Assembly (NCBI RefSeq): GCF_000711885.1
Contig: NZ_JONK01000011.1
Location: forward strand, 1-64,000
Source of the DNA: Chromobacterium haemolyticum DSM 19808
GTDB lineage: Bacteria > Pseudomonadota > Gammaproteobacteria > Burkholderiales > Chromobacteriaceae
Length of the DNA stretch: 64,000 bases
Direction: 5' to 3'
Part shown: one piece after another, positions 31,465 through 40,263 of the stretch
Position numbering within the stretch: the stretch's first letter is position 1
Layout: each line of letters opens with the position of its first letter
Made by a program: the position numbers and the translations under genes
Notes under the pieces: model-generated
Database searches by the model: none
What the model was told of the DNA's origin: nothing
The model's input: only the letters and a program-made list of their open reading frames with translations

Positions 31465-32179
31465 CCATCGGTTGCTAAGAGGCCTGGCCAATTTGATGCT
31501 GGCCGCCGCAGCGCTGATGTTGCTGTATGCAGGAGGGTTCTGGTTGACGCACGCTCCGGTGTTTCCGGTGAAGAAGATCCAGATTCGCGGCGACATGAAA
31601 CGCGTGACGCCGGAACAGCTGAAGTTCATTGCCGAGCATGAACTGTCCGGCACCTTCTTCACGCTGGACATCGACAAGACGCGGGCGGCCTTCGGCAAAT
31701 TGCCGTGGGTGCGGGATGCCCAGGTGCGACGGCGCTGGCCGGACGCGCTGGACATTTCGGTGGAAGAGCATGTGGCGCTTGCGCGCTGGGGAGAGAACGG
31801 CCTGGTCAATACCCGAGGAGAGCGGTTCGACGCCGCCAGCGATCAGGACCTGCCGGTGTTTTACGGGCCGGCGGGGGCAGAGAAGGACATGAGCGAAATG
31901 CTGGGCGGGCTGCGCCAGGATCTGGCTCCGGCGGGCGTCAAGCCCGCGGCGCTGTGGCTGTCCAGCCGCCGCGCCTGGAAAGTGGGGCTGGACAACCAGG
32001 TGCAGCTGGAGTTGGGACGCAACGACGTAAGTCCGCGCGCCCGCCGCTTCGCCCAGTACTGGAAGAGCAAATTGGCGGCGTTGCCGTATCACGTGGAATA
32101 CGTGGATATGCGCTACCCGAATGGATTCGCCGTGCGGATGCCCGATTACAAGGCGCCGCCGGCCAAGGGAAACAAGTAA
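31454..32179 (+). CDS. ftsQ: Cell division protein FtsQ
   Basis: 241 aa. A short cytoplasmic N-terminus, one membrane helix ([20 protein letters not shown]), a POTRA domain ([19 protein letters not shown] onward) with the [16 protein letters not shown] element, and a beta domain. FtsQ scaffolds FtsB/FtsL and leads to FtsWI activation. It overlaps ddlB by 11 bases. Confidence 0.94.
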   Translation: MWDNHRLLRGLANLMLAAAALMLLYAGGFWLTHAPVFPVKKIQIRGDMKRVTPEQLKFIAEHELSGTFFTLDIDKTRAAFGKLPWVRDAQVRRRWPDALDISVEEHVALARWGENGLVNTRGERFDAASDQDLPVFYGPAGAEKDMSEMLGGLRQDLAPAGVKPAALWLSSRRAWKVGLDNQVQLELGRNDVSPRARRFAQYWKSKLAALPYHVEYVDMRYPNGFAVRMPDYKAPPAKGNK

Positions 32180-32198
32180 TTAGCAGTTGGAGCGACAG

Positions 32199-33437
32199 GT
32201 GAGCAAACCAAAGGAAAGCAAGAACATGCTGGTTGGCCTCGACATCGGCACATCCAAGATCGTGGCGATCGTCGCAGAAGTCCTGGAGGACGGCCAACTC
32301 AATATCGTCGGCATGGGCCACACCCCGTCGCGCGGTTTGAAGCGCGGCATGGTGGTGAACATCGAATCCACGGTGCAGGCCATCCAGCGCGCGCTGGAAG
32401 AGGCCGAGCTGATGGCCGATTGCAAGATTCACGAAGTGTTCGCCGGCATTGCCGGCAGCCACATCAAGAGCGTGAACTCGCACGGCATGGTGGCGATCAA
32501 GGATCGCGAAGTCACCAAGATGGACATCGACCGCGTGATTGAAACCGCGCGCGCGGTGACCATCCCGCCGGACCATCAGGTGCTGCACATCCTGACTCAG
32601 GAATACAGCATCGACGGTCAGGAAGGCGTGCGCGAACCGCTGGGCATGAGCGGAGTGCGGCTGGAAGCCAAGGTGCACATCGTCACCGGCGCGGTGTCCG
32701 CCGCCCAGAACGTGACCAAGTGCGTGCGCCGCTGCGGCCTGGAAGTGTCCGACCTGGTATTGCAGCCGATGGCTTCCGCCATCGCGGTGCTGTCGGAGGA
32801 CGAAAAAGACCTGGGCGTGTGCCTGATCGACATCGGCGGCGGCACCACCGACATCGCGGTGTACGCCAACGGCGCGATCCGCCACACCGCGGTGATACCG
32901 ATCGCCGGCGATCAGATCACCAACGACATCGCCATGGCCTTGCGCACGCCCACCAAGGAGGCCGAGGACATCAAGATCCAGCACGCGGTGGCGCTGGTGG
33001 CGATGGCCGACCCCAGCCAGATGATAGAAGTGCCGGGCGTGGGCGAGCGCGGGCCGCGTCAGATGTCGCGCGCCACGCTGGCTGAAGTGGTTGAGCCGCG
33101 GGTGGAAGAGCTGTTCCAACTGGTGCAGCAGGAACTGCGCCGCAGCGGTTTTGAGGATTTGCTGTCCTCCGGCATCGTGCTGACCGGCGGCGCCAGCCTG
33201 ATGCCGGGCATGGTGGAGTTGGCGGAGGAAGTGTTCCACATGCCGGTGCGCGTTGGCGTGCCCAAGTATGTGGGCGGCCTGGCGGAAGTGGTGAAGACCC
33301 CGCGCTTCTCCACCGGCGTCGGCCTGCTGTTGTACGGCAAGGATCAGATTCAAACGCATACCGGCCCCAAGGTGGAGTCGGCGGGCGTGGGCCAGATGTT
33401 CTCGCGCATGAAGGCGTGGTTCGCTGGCAATTTCTAG
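32199..33437 (+). CDS. ftsA: FtsA, actin-like Z-ring membrane anchor
   Basis: 412 aa from GTG 32199, chosen because GGAG lies 6 bases upstream; TTG 32187 is an alternative. Actin-fold motifs: VGLDIGTSKIVAIVAE, IDIGGGTTDIAVY and LTGGASLMPGM. The C-terminal amphipathic helix (FSRMKAWFAGNF) is the membrane-targeting sequence and shows the gene ends naturally. Its TAG stop is followed immediately by repeat copy B, which separates it from ftsZ. Confidence 0.96.
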   Translation: MSKPKESKNMLVGLDIGTSKIVAIVAEVLEDGQLNIVGMGHTPSRGLKRGMVVNIESTVQAIQRALEEAELMADCKIHEVFAGIAGSHIKSVNSHGMVAIKDREVTKMDIDRVIETARAVTIPPDHQVLHILTQEYSIDGQEGVREPLGMSGVRLEAKVHIVTGAVSAAQNVTKCVRRCGLEVSDLVLQPMASAIAVLSEDEKDLGVCLIDIGGGTTDIAVYANGAIRHTAVIPIAGDQITNDIAMALRTPTKEAEDIKIQHAVALVAMADPSQMIEVPGVGERGPRQMSRATLAEVVEPRVEELFQLVQQELRRSGFEDLLSSGIVLTGGASLMPGMVELAEEVFHMPVRVGVPKYVGGLAEVVKTPRFSTGVGLLLYGKDQIQTHTGPKVESAGVGQMFSRMKAWFAGNF

Positions 33438-33580
33438 GAGTTTGTTTACGATCCGCTGCGCGTCGGCGATACGGCGTTGAAAACGGCTTCAGAATGCTCA
33501 TGTACCGTATGTACATTCCGCTTCTTCAGCTGTTTTCGCCTGGTCTCGCTTTAGCTTGCAGGATCGTGAACATTTTACTA
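33435..33580 (-). repeat. Diverged copy B of the stop-codon-docked palindromic repeat, between ftsA and ftsZ
   Basis: Directly after the ftsA TAG, GAGTTTGTTTACGATC matches the repeat end; the core (AATGCTCATGTACCGTATG-type centre) and the far end (GGATCGTGAACATTTTACT) are recognisable but diverged. It occupies most of the 232-base ftsA-ftsZ spacer. The orientation given is that of the KSETRRKR reading frame, which carries one stop in this copy. Confidence 0.8.
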
Positions 33581-33669
33581 AGCGCTACGCGGCCGGCGCA
33601 CACGCTGGCCACGATAGCGATCGGGCAGATGTATCGGGTAGGTAGCTCATCTTTATTGAGGAGAGGAAA

Positions 33670-34860
33670 ATGAGCGGAATGGTCTTTGAAGTTATGCAAG
33701 AAACCGCCAATGTGGCGATCATCAAAGTCATCGGCGTTGGCGGCGGCGGTTGCAACGCCATCGACAACATGATCGACGGCAATGTGCACGGCGTGGAATT
33801 CATCTGCGCCAATACCGACGCTCAGTCGCTGCTGCGCAACAAGTCGCCGCAAAAACTGCAGTTGGGCAACAACCTGACCCGCGGCCTGGGCGCGGGCGCC
33901 AATCCGGAAGTGGGCCGCAGCGCGGCGCTGGAAGACCGCGAGCGCATCGCCGAGATGCTGCGCGGCTCCAATATGGTGTTCGTCACCGCCGGCATGGGCG
34001 GCGGCACCGGCACCGGCGCGGCGCCGGTAGTGGCGGAAGTGGCCAAGGAAATGGGTATCCTGACCGTGGGCGTGGTCACTCGTCCGTTCGAGCACGAAGG
34101 CAAGCGCATGAAAGTGGCGCAGAACGGCATCGAAGACCTGAAAAAGCACGTCGATTCGCTGATCGTGATCCCCAATGAAAAACTGATGGAAGTGCTGGGC
34201 GACGACGTGACCATGCGCGAAGCCTTCCGCGCCGCCGACGATGTGCTCAAGGGCGCGGTGGCCGGCATTGCCGAAGTCATCACTTGCCCGGGCCTGATCA
34301 ACGTCGACTTTGCCGACGTGCGCACTGTGATGAGCGAAATGGGCCTGGCGATGATGGGTTCCGCCTACGCTTCCGGCATCGACCGCGCCCGCGTGGCCGC
34401 CGAGCAGGCCGTGGCCAGCCCGCTGCTGGACAACATCACTCTGGAAGGCGCGCGCGGCGTGCTGGTTAACATCTCCACCGCGCCGGGTTGCCTGAAGATG
34501 AGCGAGTATCGCGAAATCATGGGCATCGTGCGCCAGTACGCGGACGAAGACGCGCAGATCAAGTTCGGCACCGCCGAAGTGGAAGACATGCCGGAAGACA
34601 CCATCCGCGTGACCTTGATCGCTACTGGTCTGGGCCAGAAGAAGACCGCGCGCAACACCGAGGAGCGTCCGGAGTACATCAAGATCGTGAAGACCGGCAC
34701 CGACGACCGCGCGGTGGAAGTGGTCAGCTACGACGACTTCGACACCCCGGCCATCATGCGCCAGGGCCGTCGCCGCGCCGCGCCGTCCATGGACTTCTCC
34801 AATCCGGAAGTGAGCGAAAGCTACGATATCCCGGCCTTCCTGCGCAAGCAGGCGGACTGA
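33670..34860 (+). CDS. ftsZ: FtsZ, tubulin-like division GTPase
   Basis: 396 aa. VGGGGCNAIDNMI near the N-terminus, the tubulin signature GGGTGTG at residues 110-116, the T7 loop NVDFADVRTVM and a C-terminal conserved peptide (YDIPAFLRKQAD) that binds FtsA and other partners. FtsZ forms the division ring. A strong ribosome-binding site (GAGGAGAGG) precedes the ATG, as expected for high expression. The 232-base spacer from ftsA is mostly a dispersed repeat. Confidence 0.98.
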   Translation: MSGMVFEVMQETANVAIIKVIGVGGGGCNAIDNMIDGNVHGVEFICANTDAQSLLRNKSPQKLQLGNNLTRGLGAGANPEVGRSAALEDRERIAEMLRGSNMVFVTAGMGGGTGTGAAPVVAEVAKEMGILTVGVVTRPFEHEGKRMKVAQNGIEDLKKHVDSLIVIPNEKLMEVLGDDVTMREAFRAADDVLKGAVAGIAEVITCPGLINVDFADVRTVMSEMGLAMMGSAYASGIDRARVAAEQAVASPLLDNITLEGARGVLVNISTAPGCLKMSEYREIMGIVRQYADEDAQIKFGTAEVEDMPEDTIRVTLIATGLGQKKTARNTEERPEYIKIVKTGTDDRAVEVVSYDDFDTPAIMRQGRRRAAPSMDFSNPEVSESYDIPAFLRKQAD

Positions 34861-34928
34861 GGCGGAGTCGCTATAGAAGAAAGCTATTTAATACTGCAAA
34901 TCAATCAATAAAGTGCGGTTTTTGACTG

Positions 34929-34937
34929 TGCTAGAAT
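34929..34937 (+). promoter_or_regulatory. Extended -10 promoter of lpxC
   Basis: TGCTAGAAT is a near-consensus extended -10 element 31 bases before the lpxC ATG. The TTGACT just upstream is too close to serve as its -35. It would give lpxC its own transcript besides read-through from ftsZ. Confidence 0.6.
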
Positions 34938-34968
34938 CGGGCGTTCCCATCCGTTTGAGAAGTCCGAC

Positions 34969-35883
34969 ATGATATTGCAGCGCACGCTGAAACAAGCGAT
35001 AAGCGCCACGGGTGTGGGTTTGCACTCCGGCGAGCGGGTGAAACTCACCCTGCTGCCGGCCGCGCCCGACACCGGGATCGTCTTTCGCCGCACCGACTTG
35101 CCCGAGCCGGTGGAGGTGAAAGTGGATCCATCGCTCGTCAACGACACGCGACTCTCCTCCACGCTGGTGACTGACACCGGCGTGCGTGTCGGCACGATCG
35201 AGCATTTGATGTCGGCCCTGGCGGGCTTTGGCATCGACAACCTCGTGATTGAGGTCACGGCGGCGGAAATCCCCATCATGGACGGATCCGCCGCCCCTTT
35301 CATTTACCTGCTGCAGACCGCGGGCGTGGCCGAGCAGAATGCCAAGAAGCGCTTCATCCGCGTCACCCGGACGGTGGAGGTGGAAGAGCGCGGCGTGTGG
35401 GTCAAGCTGGAGCCGCATGACGGCTTCAAGGTCACCTTGTCCATAGACTTCAACCATCCGGCCTTCAATCTGGCGCCGCAGACCGTAGCGGTGGATTTCG
35501 CGCGCCACTCCTATACCGACGAGATCAGCCGCGCGCGCACCTTCGGCTTCATGCACGAGGTGGAATACATGCGCAACCACGGGCTGGGCCGTGGCGGCAG
35601 CCTGGACAACGCCATCGTCATCGACGACGAATACGTGCTGAACCCGGAAGGCCTGCGCTTTCCGGATGAATTCGTCCGCCATAAAATCCTGGACGCCATC
35701 GGCGACCTCTACATCATCGGCCACCCGTTGATCGCCGCCTTCTCCGGCCACAAATCCGGCCACGCGATGAACAACAAGCTGTTGCGCAAGCTGCTGGAAA
35801 CGCCGGAAGCCTGGGAATACGTCAGCTACGACGATCCGCTGGACGCGCCGTCCAGCTTCCACCGGCTGCCGGAGGTGGCCTAG
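34969..35883 (+). CDS. lpxC: UDP-3-O-acyl-N-acetylglucosamine deacetylase
   Basis: 304 aa. Zinc ligands H79 ([10 protein letters not shown]), H238 and D242 ([10 protein letters not shown]), with E78 and H265 ([11 protein letters not shown]) as catalytic residues. LpxC performs the committed step of lipid A synthesis, so the organism makes lipopolysaccharide. Its position after ftsZ closes the classical dcw cluster. Confidence 0.97.
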   Translation: MILQRTLKQAISATGVGLHSGERVKLTLLPAAPDTGIVFRRTDLPEPVEVKVDPSLVNDTRLSSTLVTDTGVRVGTIEHLMSALAGFGIDNLVIEVTAAEIPIMDGSAAPFIYLLQTAGVAEQNAKKRFIRVTRTVEVEERGVWVKLEPHDGFKVTLSIDFNHPAFNLAPQTVAVDFARHSYTDEISRARTFGFMHEVEYMRNHGLGRGGSLDNAIVIDDEYVLNPEGLRFPDEFVRHKILDAIGDLYIIGHPLIAAFSGHKSGHAMNNKLLRKLLETPEAWEYVSYDDPLDAPSSFHRLPEVA

Positions 35884-35885
35884 CG

Positions 35886-36068
35886 GTGTTCGGCTTCTGG
35901 CGCTTGTGGCTGCTCGTCACCATCCTGTTGTTGGGCTGGGCAGGCGTCTGTTATCTATTGACCCGCAATCCGCTCTACCTGCGCTACCTTGGCCGCATCG
36001 CCCGCTGGAGCGGCGGCCTGGTGGTACTGGTCAGCGCCTTCTGGCTGATTTACCGGCTACTGTCCTAA
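35886..36068 (+). CDS. Small membrane protein of unknown function
   Basis: 60 aa starting with GTG, 2 bases after lpxC. Two hydrophobic segments (about residues 5-24 and 40-58) flank a basic, Tyr/Arg-rich loop (RNPLYLRYLGRIARW), suggesting a helical hairpin in the inner membrane. I do not recognise a family. Its spacing suggests cotranscription and translational coupling with lpxC. The TAA stop directly abuts repeat copy C, and the preceding codons keep membrane character to the end. Confidence 0.65.
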   Translation: MFGFWRLWLLVTILLLGWAGVCYLLTRNPLYLRYLGRIARWSGGLVVLVSAFWLIYRLLS

Positions 36069-36212
36069 GAGCCTGTTTACGATCTCGCGAGCAAGAGCGA
36101 GACAAGGCGAAAACTAGCGAAAAAGCGGAATGTACTCGTGGTACATGAGCATTTTGAGGGAGTTTTCAACGCTGTATCGCCGAAGCGCAGCAGATCGTAA
36201 ACAGGTTCTAAG
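36066..36212 (+). repeat. Copy C of the stop-codon-docked palindromic repeat (near-complete)
   Basis: Terminal inverted repeats AGAGCCTGTTTACGATCT and AGATCGTAAACAGGTTCT bound about 142 bases (36068-36209). The centre is GTAC-nnnnn-GTAC. Inner segments of the two halves also partly mirror each other (GCGAGACAAGGCGAAAAC against a GCGATACAGCGTTGAAAAC complement). The TAA of the 60-aa gene forms its left boundary; moaC begins 24 bases beyond its right end. Confidence 0.9.
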
Positions 36213-36235
36213 CGGGCCGGAGGAGTGATGAACCC

Positions 36236-36715
36236 ATGTCCAAATTGACACATTTCGATGCCGGCGGCCAGGCCCATATGGTCGACGTCGGCGCCAAGGC
36301 GCACACCCGCCGCCGCGCGGTGGCCGAAGGCCATATCCGCATGCTGCCCGCCACCTTCGCGCTGGTGAAGGGCGGCGGCCATAAAAAAGGCGACGTGCTC
36401 GGCATCGCTCGGATCGCCGCCATCATGGCGTCCAAGAAAGCCGCGGACCTGATCCCGCTCTGCCACCCGATCGCGCTGACCCGCGTGGCGGTGGACTTCG
36501 AACTGCTGGAGGCCGACAACGCCGTGCGCATCGAAGTCACCGCGGAATGCAGCGGCCAGACCGGGGTGGAAATGGAGGCGCTGACCGCCGCCAACGTCGG
36601 CCTGTTGACCATTTACGATATGTGCAAGGCGGTGGACCGCGGCATGGTCATCGACGGCGTGCGGCTGCTGGAGAAAGAGGGCGGCAAGAGCGGGCATTGG
36701 CGGGTGGAGAGCTGA
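36236..36715 (+). CDS. moaC: Cyclic pyranopterin monophosphate synthase
   Basis: 159 aa, normal MoaC length. Motifs: [32 protein letters not shown] and [20 protein letters not shown], ending with [13 protein letters not shown]. MoaC converts the GTP-derived intermediate of MoaA into cPMP in molybdenum cofactor synthesis. A GGAGGAG ribosome site lies just before the ATG. No other mo genes are nearby. Confidence 0.96.
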   Translation: MSKLTHFDAGGQAHMVDVGAKAHTRRRAVAEGHIRMLPATFALVKGGGHKKGDVLGIARIAAIMASKKAADLIPLCHPIALTRVAVDFELLEADNAVRIEVTAECSGQTGVEMEALTAANVGLLTIYDMCKAVDRGMVIDGVRLLEKEGGKSGHWRVES

Positions 36716-36749
36716 TCCGGTGCAATGTCGCGCGCAGTCTCATGTGTCG

Positions 36750-37691
36750 TTACCCGTGTTGTTCCGCACTGGCCAGCGTCCGCTCGGCGGGCTTGTCCCG
36801 CCAATAGCCGGCCAGCAGCGAGCCGGAAATATTGTGCCAGACCGAAAACAGCGCCCCCGGCAGAGCCGCCAGCGGGCTGAAGTAGGCCTTGCCCAACTGG
36901 GCGGCCAGGCCGGAGTTCTGCATGCCCACCTCAATCGCCAGCGTGCGGCATACCGATTCGTCGAAGCCCAGCAAGCGTCCTCCCCAATACCCGCCCAAGA
37001 GCCCGATGGCGTTGTGCAGCATCACCGCCAGAATGGTCAGCCCGCCCACCGCGGCGATGTGGTTCTTGCTGCCGGCGACGATGGCGGCGATCAGCGCGAC
37101 GATGGCCAGCATCGACAACAGCGGCAGCAGCGGCTCCAACCGGCGGACCTGAGGCGCGAAGAAACGGTGGGCCAGCAGGCCCAGCCCTATCGGCAGGATG
37201 ACGATTTGGAGAATGCTCAGCAGTATCGCCGCCACTTCCACCTTGATCGCCGCGTCCACGTACAGCCGGGTCAGCAAGGGCGTGGCCACCACGCCCACCA
37301 GCGTGGACAGCGAAGAGATGGTGACCGATAGCGCCACATCGCCGCGCGATAGATAGATGATCACATTGGACGCGGTGCCGCTGGCGACGCTGCCCACCAG
37401 AATCATGCCGATGGCCAGTTGCGGCGGCATCTGGAACAGCCGCGCCAGCGCCCAGGCCGCCAGCGGCATCACCAGATAGTGCAGACCGAGTCCGGCCAAT
37501 ACCGGCGCCGGCCGGCTCAGCACCCGTTTGAAATCGTCCAGCGTCAGCGTTAGTCCCATGGCGAACATGATCACCGCCAGCAGCAGGCCGGTATGTGGCA
37601 GCAAGGGGGTGAACGTCGCCGGCCGCTGGTAAGCGATGGCGGATAGCAGCAAGGCCCATAGCGGAAACAGGCGGGTGATCTTGGCGAGCAC
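36750..37691 (-). CDS. BASS-family sodium/solute symporter
   Basis: 313 aa with nine to ten membrane segments. The family motifs [36 protein letters not shown] and [16 protein letters not shown] mark the bile acid:sodium symporter (BASS) family. Bacterial members import organic anions such as pantoate or 2-keto acids with sodium; the substrate here is unknown. It diverges from dsdA, which could hint at a role around pyruvate or D-amino acids, but that is weak inference. Confidence 0.88.
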   Translation of the reverse strand: MLAKITRLFPLWALLLSAIAYQRPATFTPLLPHTGLLLAVIMFAMGLTLTLDDFKRVLSRPAPVLAGLGLHYLVMPLAAWALARLFQMPPQLAIGMILVGSVASGTASNVIIYLSRGDVALSVTISSLSTLVGVVATPLLTRLYVDAAIKVEVAAILLSILQIVILPIGLGLLAHRFFAPQVRRLEPLLPLLSMLAIVALIAAIVAGSKNHIAAVGGLTILAVMLHNAIGLLGGYWGGRLLGFDESVCRTLAIEVGMQNSGLAAQLGKAYFSPLAALPGALFSVWHNISGSLLAGYWRDKPAERTLASAEQHG

Positions 37692-37850
37692 GGCGACTCC
37701 TGACGGCGGATAATCCGCACATCATAGGCGATGGACCCCGGCGCGTGGCAAGTCCCCGAGTCCGCATGGCTGATCCAGCGTCAGCCGTCGCTTGCGCAAT
37801 CGTCTTTTGCCAGCGGCGGCGCGGCGCGGTTTAATCGGGTCTTCGATTCC

Positions 37851-39221
37851 ATGGAGCGCGCGATGCAAGCGACGATTGCCGGCAAGACCGTGGCCGACTG
37901 GCAGGCCAGCCATCCCTTATTGACGCCCTTGATGGCCTTGCAGCCTTTGAGCTGGTTCAATCCCGCACGGGCGCCGGCGGCGGAAGCATTGGCCGACGTG
38001 GGCTTGAGCCGGGCCGACGTCGAGGACGCCGACGCGCGGCTGCGCCGCTTCGCGCCCTATCTGGCGCGGGTGTTCCCGGACGCTGCCGCCAGCGGCGGCA
38101 TCATAGAGTCGCCGCTGTTGCCGATTCCGGCGATGCGCGCGGCGCTATGGGCCGAGGCCGGCTTGGAGGCGGGCGGCAGCCTGTGGCTGAAGGCGGACAA
38201 TTTGCTGCCGATTTCCGGCTCCATCAAGGCGCGCGGCGGCATCTACGAGGTGCTGAAACACGCGGAAGCCTTGGCGCTCAGCCACGGCCTGCTGCGGGAG
38301 GGCGACGACTATGCCGGATTGGACAGCGATGAGGCGCGAGCCTTCTTCAGCGGCTATCGGGTGGCGGTGGGCTCCACTGGCAATTTGGGCTTGTCCATCG
38401 GCATCATCAGCGCCAAGCTGGGTTTCCAGGCCAGCGTGCATATGTCGGCGGACGCGCGGCAGTGGAAGAAGGACTTGCTGCGCAGCCACGGCGTCAATGT
38501 GGTTGAGTATCCGTCCGATTACAGCGTGGCGGTGGCCGAAGGCCGCAAGCAGGCGGCGTCCGATCCGCGCTGCCATTTTGTCGACGACGAGAATTCGAAG
38601 AATCTGTTTCTAGGCTACGCGGTGGCGGCTGAGCGCCTGCGCGGCCAATTGGCGGAGCAGGGCGTCCGGGTGGACGCGGAACACCCGCTGCTGGTGTATC
38701 TGCCTTGCGGCGTGGGCGGCGGGCCGGGCGGGGTGGCCTTCGGCCTCAAACTGGCTTTCGGCGACGCCGTGCATTGCCTGTTCGCCGAACCCACTCACGC
38801 GCCCTGCATGCTGTTGGGCGTCTACACCGGGCTGCATGAGGCGGTGGCGGTGCAGGATTTCGGCATCGACAATCTGACCGCAGCCGATGGCTTGGCCGTG
38901 GGGCGTCCATCCGGTTTTGTCGGCCGGGCGATGCAACGCTTGATAGACGGCTATTACACGGTGGACGATGGCGAGCTGTACCGTTTACTGGCCTTATTGG
39001 AGCGGGAGCAGGGGTTGAAGCTGGAGCCGTCGGCGCTGGCCGGCATGCCGGGCCCGCTGAGGGTGCTAGGCGAGTCCCAGGGCTACCGCCAGCGGATGGG
39101 CTTGAACGCGGAGAAGCTGGCGCGCGCGGCGCATCTGGTATGGGGCACCGGCGGCGGCATGGTGCCGCCGGCGGAAATGGACGCCTATCTGGCGGAAGGC
39201 CGGCGGCGGCTGCCTGCGTGA
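37851..39221 (+). CDS. dsdA: D-serine ammonia-lyase (dehydratase)
   Basis: 456 aa from ATG 37851. PLP-binding lysine K126 in [11 protein letters not shown], the phosphate loop [11 protein letters not shown] and [14 protein letters not shown] are nearly identical to E. coli DsdA as I remember it, as is [11 protein letters not shown]. The enzyme turns D-serine into pyruvate and ammonia. An upstream in-frame start (37731) adds 40 residues without family resemblance. It is followed on the same strand, 14 bases later, by dsdC. Confidence 0.95.
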   Translation: MERAMQATIAGKTVADWQASHPLLTPLMALQPLSWFNPARAPAAEALADVGLSRADVEDADARLRRFAPYLARVFPDAAASGGIIESPLLPIPAMRAALWAEAGLEAGGSLWLKADNLLPISGSIKARGGIYEVLKHAEALALSHGLLREGDDYAGLDSDEARAFFSGYRVAVGSTGNLGLSIGIISAKLGFQASVHMSADARQWKKDLLRSHGVNVVEYPSDYSVAVAEGRKQAASDPRCHFVDDENSKNLFLGYAVAAERLRGQLAEQGVRVDAEHPLLVYLPCGVGGGPGGVAFGLKLAFGDAVHCLFAEPTHAPCMLLGVYTGLHEAVAVQDFGIDNLTAADGLAVGRPSGFVGRAMQRLIDGYYTVDDGELYRLLALLEREQGLKLEPSALAGMPGPLRVLGESQGYRQRMGLNAEKLARAAHLVWGTGGGMVPPAEMDAYLAEGRRRLPA

Positions 39222-39235
39222 ACGATAATGGCGGC

Positions 39236-40162
39236 ATGCTGAACCTTCCCCCACGCGCCGGCGTTCGGCTGGACGGCGCACAATGGTCCAATCTGCACAC
39301 CTTCGCGGCGGCGGCGAGGCATTTGAGCTTCGCCCGCGCCGCCGATGAGTTGTGCCTGAGCGCCAGCGCGGTCAGTCATCGCATCGCCAGGCTGGAGCGG
39401 GCGCTCGGCACCCGCTTGTTCCTGCGGCTGACCCGTAGTCTGCGCTTGAGCGAGGACGGCGAACGCATCTACCAGGCTTGGCTGGGCGGCCAGGCGCAAC
39501 TGGAGGCGGCTTTGAACCCGCGGGACGAGACCGAACCGGCTGGCGCGGTGGCCTTGTACGCACGGCCCTCGCTGGCGCAATGCTGGCTGGCTCCGAGGCT
39601 GGCGGATTTCGCCGAGCGCCACCCGCGCATCGCGCTGGATATCCGCAGCGGCAACGAGATGGTGGATTTTCGCACCTGGAACATCGACCTGGCGCTGTAT
39701 TACTCCGCCGGCGAGTTTCCCAGCCTGGATGCGCAGCGCCTGATGGACGAGCAAGTGGCGCCGGTGTGCAGCCCGGAGTACGCGGACCGGCATGGCCTGC
39801 GCGGCAATCCGGCGGCCCTGGCCGATTGTTTGCTGCTGCACGACGCCCAGGCTTGGGAGCGGGCGGCTCACGATGCTGAATGGCGCGAGTGGGCGCGCCG
39901 CCGCGGCGTGGCGCTGCCGTCGCGCGGCATGAGTTTTGACCGTTCCGATTTGTGCGCGCAGGCGGCCGCGCATCACGCTGGAGTGGCGCTGGGCCGGCGG
40001 CGTCTGGTTCAAGAACGGGTGGAGCGCGGCGAACTGATGCTGCCGCTAGGGCCGTTCGAGCCGCTGGGACCACAGGCGTATTATCTGGTGCGCGCGCCGC
40101 AAGCGCCGTCCCCTCGGGTGCGGGCGGTCATGGACTGGCTGCGTCGTTGCGCGGCGGATTAA
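39236..40162 (+). CDS. dsdC: DsdC-like LysR-family regulator of D-serine catabolism
   Basis: 308 aa. An N-terminal winged helix (HTFAAAARHLSFARAADELC, then SASAVSHRIARLE) and a LysR substrate-binding domain. The pattern ARPSLAQCWLAPRLADF, MDEQVAPVCSPEYADRH and LLHDAQAWER aligns closely with E. coli DsdC, the D-serine-responsive activator. In E. coli the gene is divergent from dsdXA; here it lies downstream of dsdA in the same direction, and no DsdX permease is present. Confidence 0.88.
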   Translation: MLNLPPRAGVRLDGAQWSNLHTFAAAARHLSFARAADELCLSASAVSHRIARLERALGTRLFLRLTRSLRLSEDGERIYQAWLGGQAQLEAALNPRDETEPAGAVALYARPSLAQCWLAPRLADFAERHPRIALDIRSGNEMVDFRTWNIDLALYYSAGEFPSLDAQRLMDEQVAPVCSPEYADRHGLRGNPAALADCLLLHDAQAWERAAHDAEWREWARRRGVALPSRGMSFDRSDLCAQAAAHHAGVALGRRRLVQERVERGELMLPLGPFEPLGPQAYYLVRAPQAPSPRVRAVMDWLRRCAAD

Positions 40163-40263
40163 CTCCCTTCTTTCCCCCTTTTCACGCAGCCCTCTCGCGC
40201 GGGCTCCCGACGGCGTGCTAGTCTGCCTCAGTTCAATGTCATGTTGGCCGCGGGAGGCGCTTG

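Noticed and set aside
34922-34927. TTGACT as the -35 of the lpxC promoter
   Set aside because: Only 4 bases separate it from TAGAAT; the extended -10 (TGCTAGAAT) explains the promoter better.
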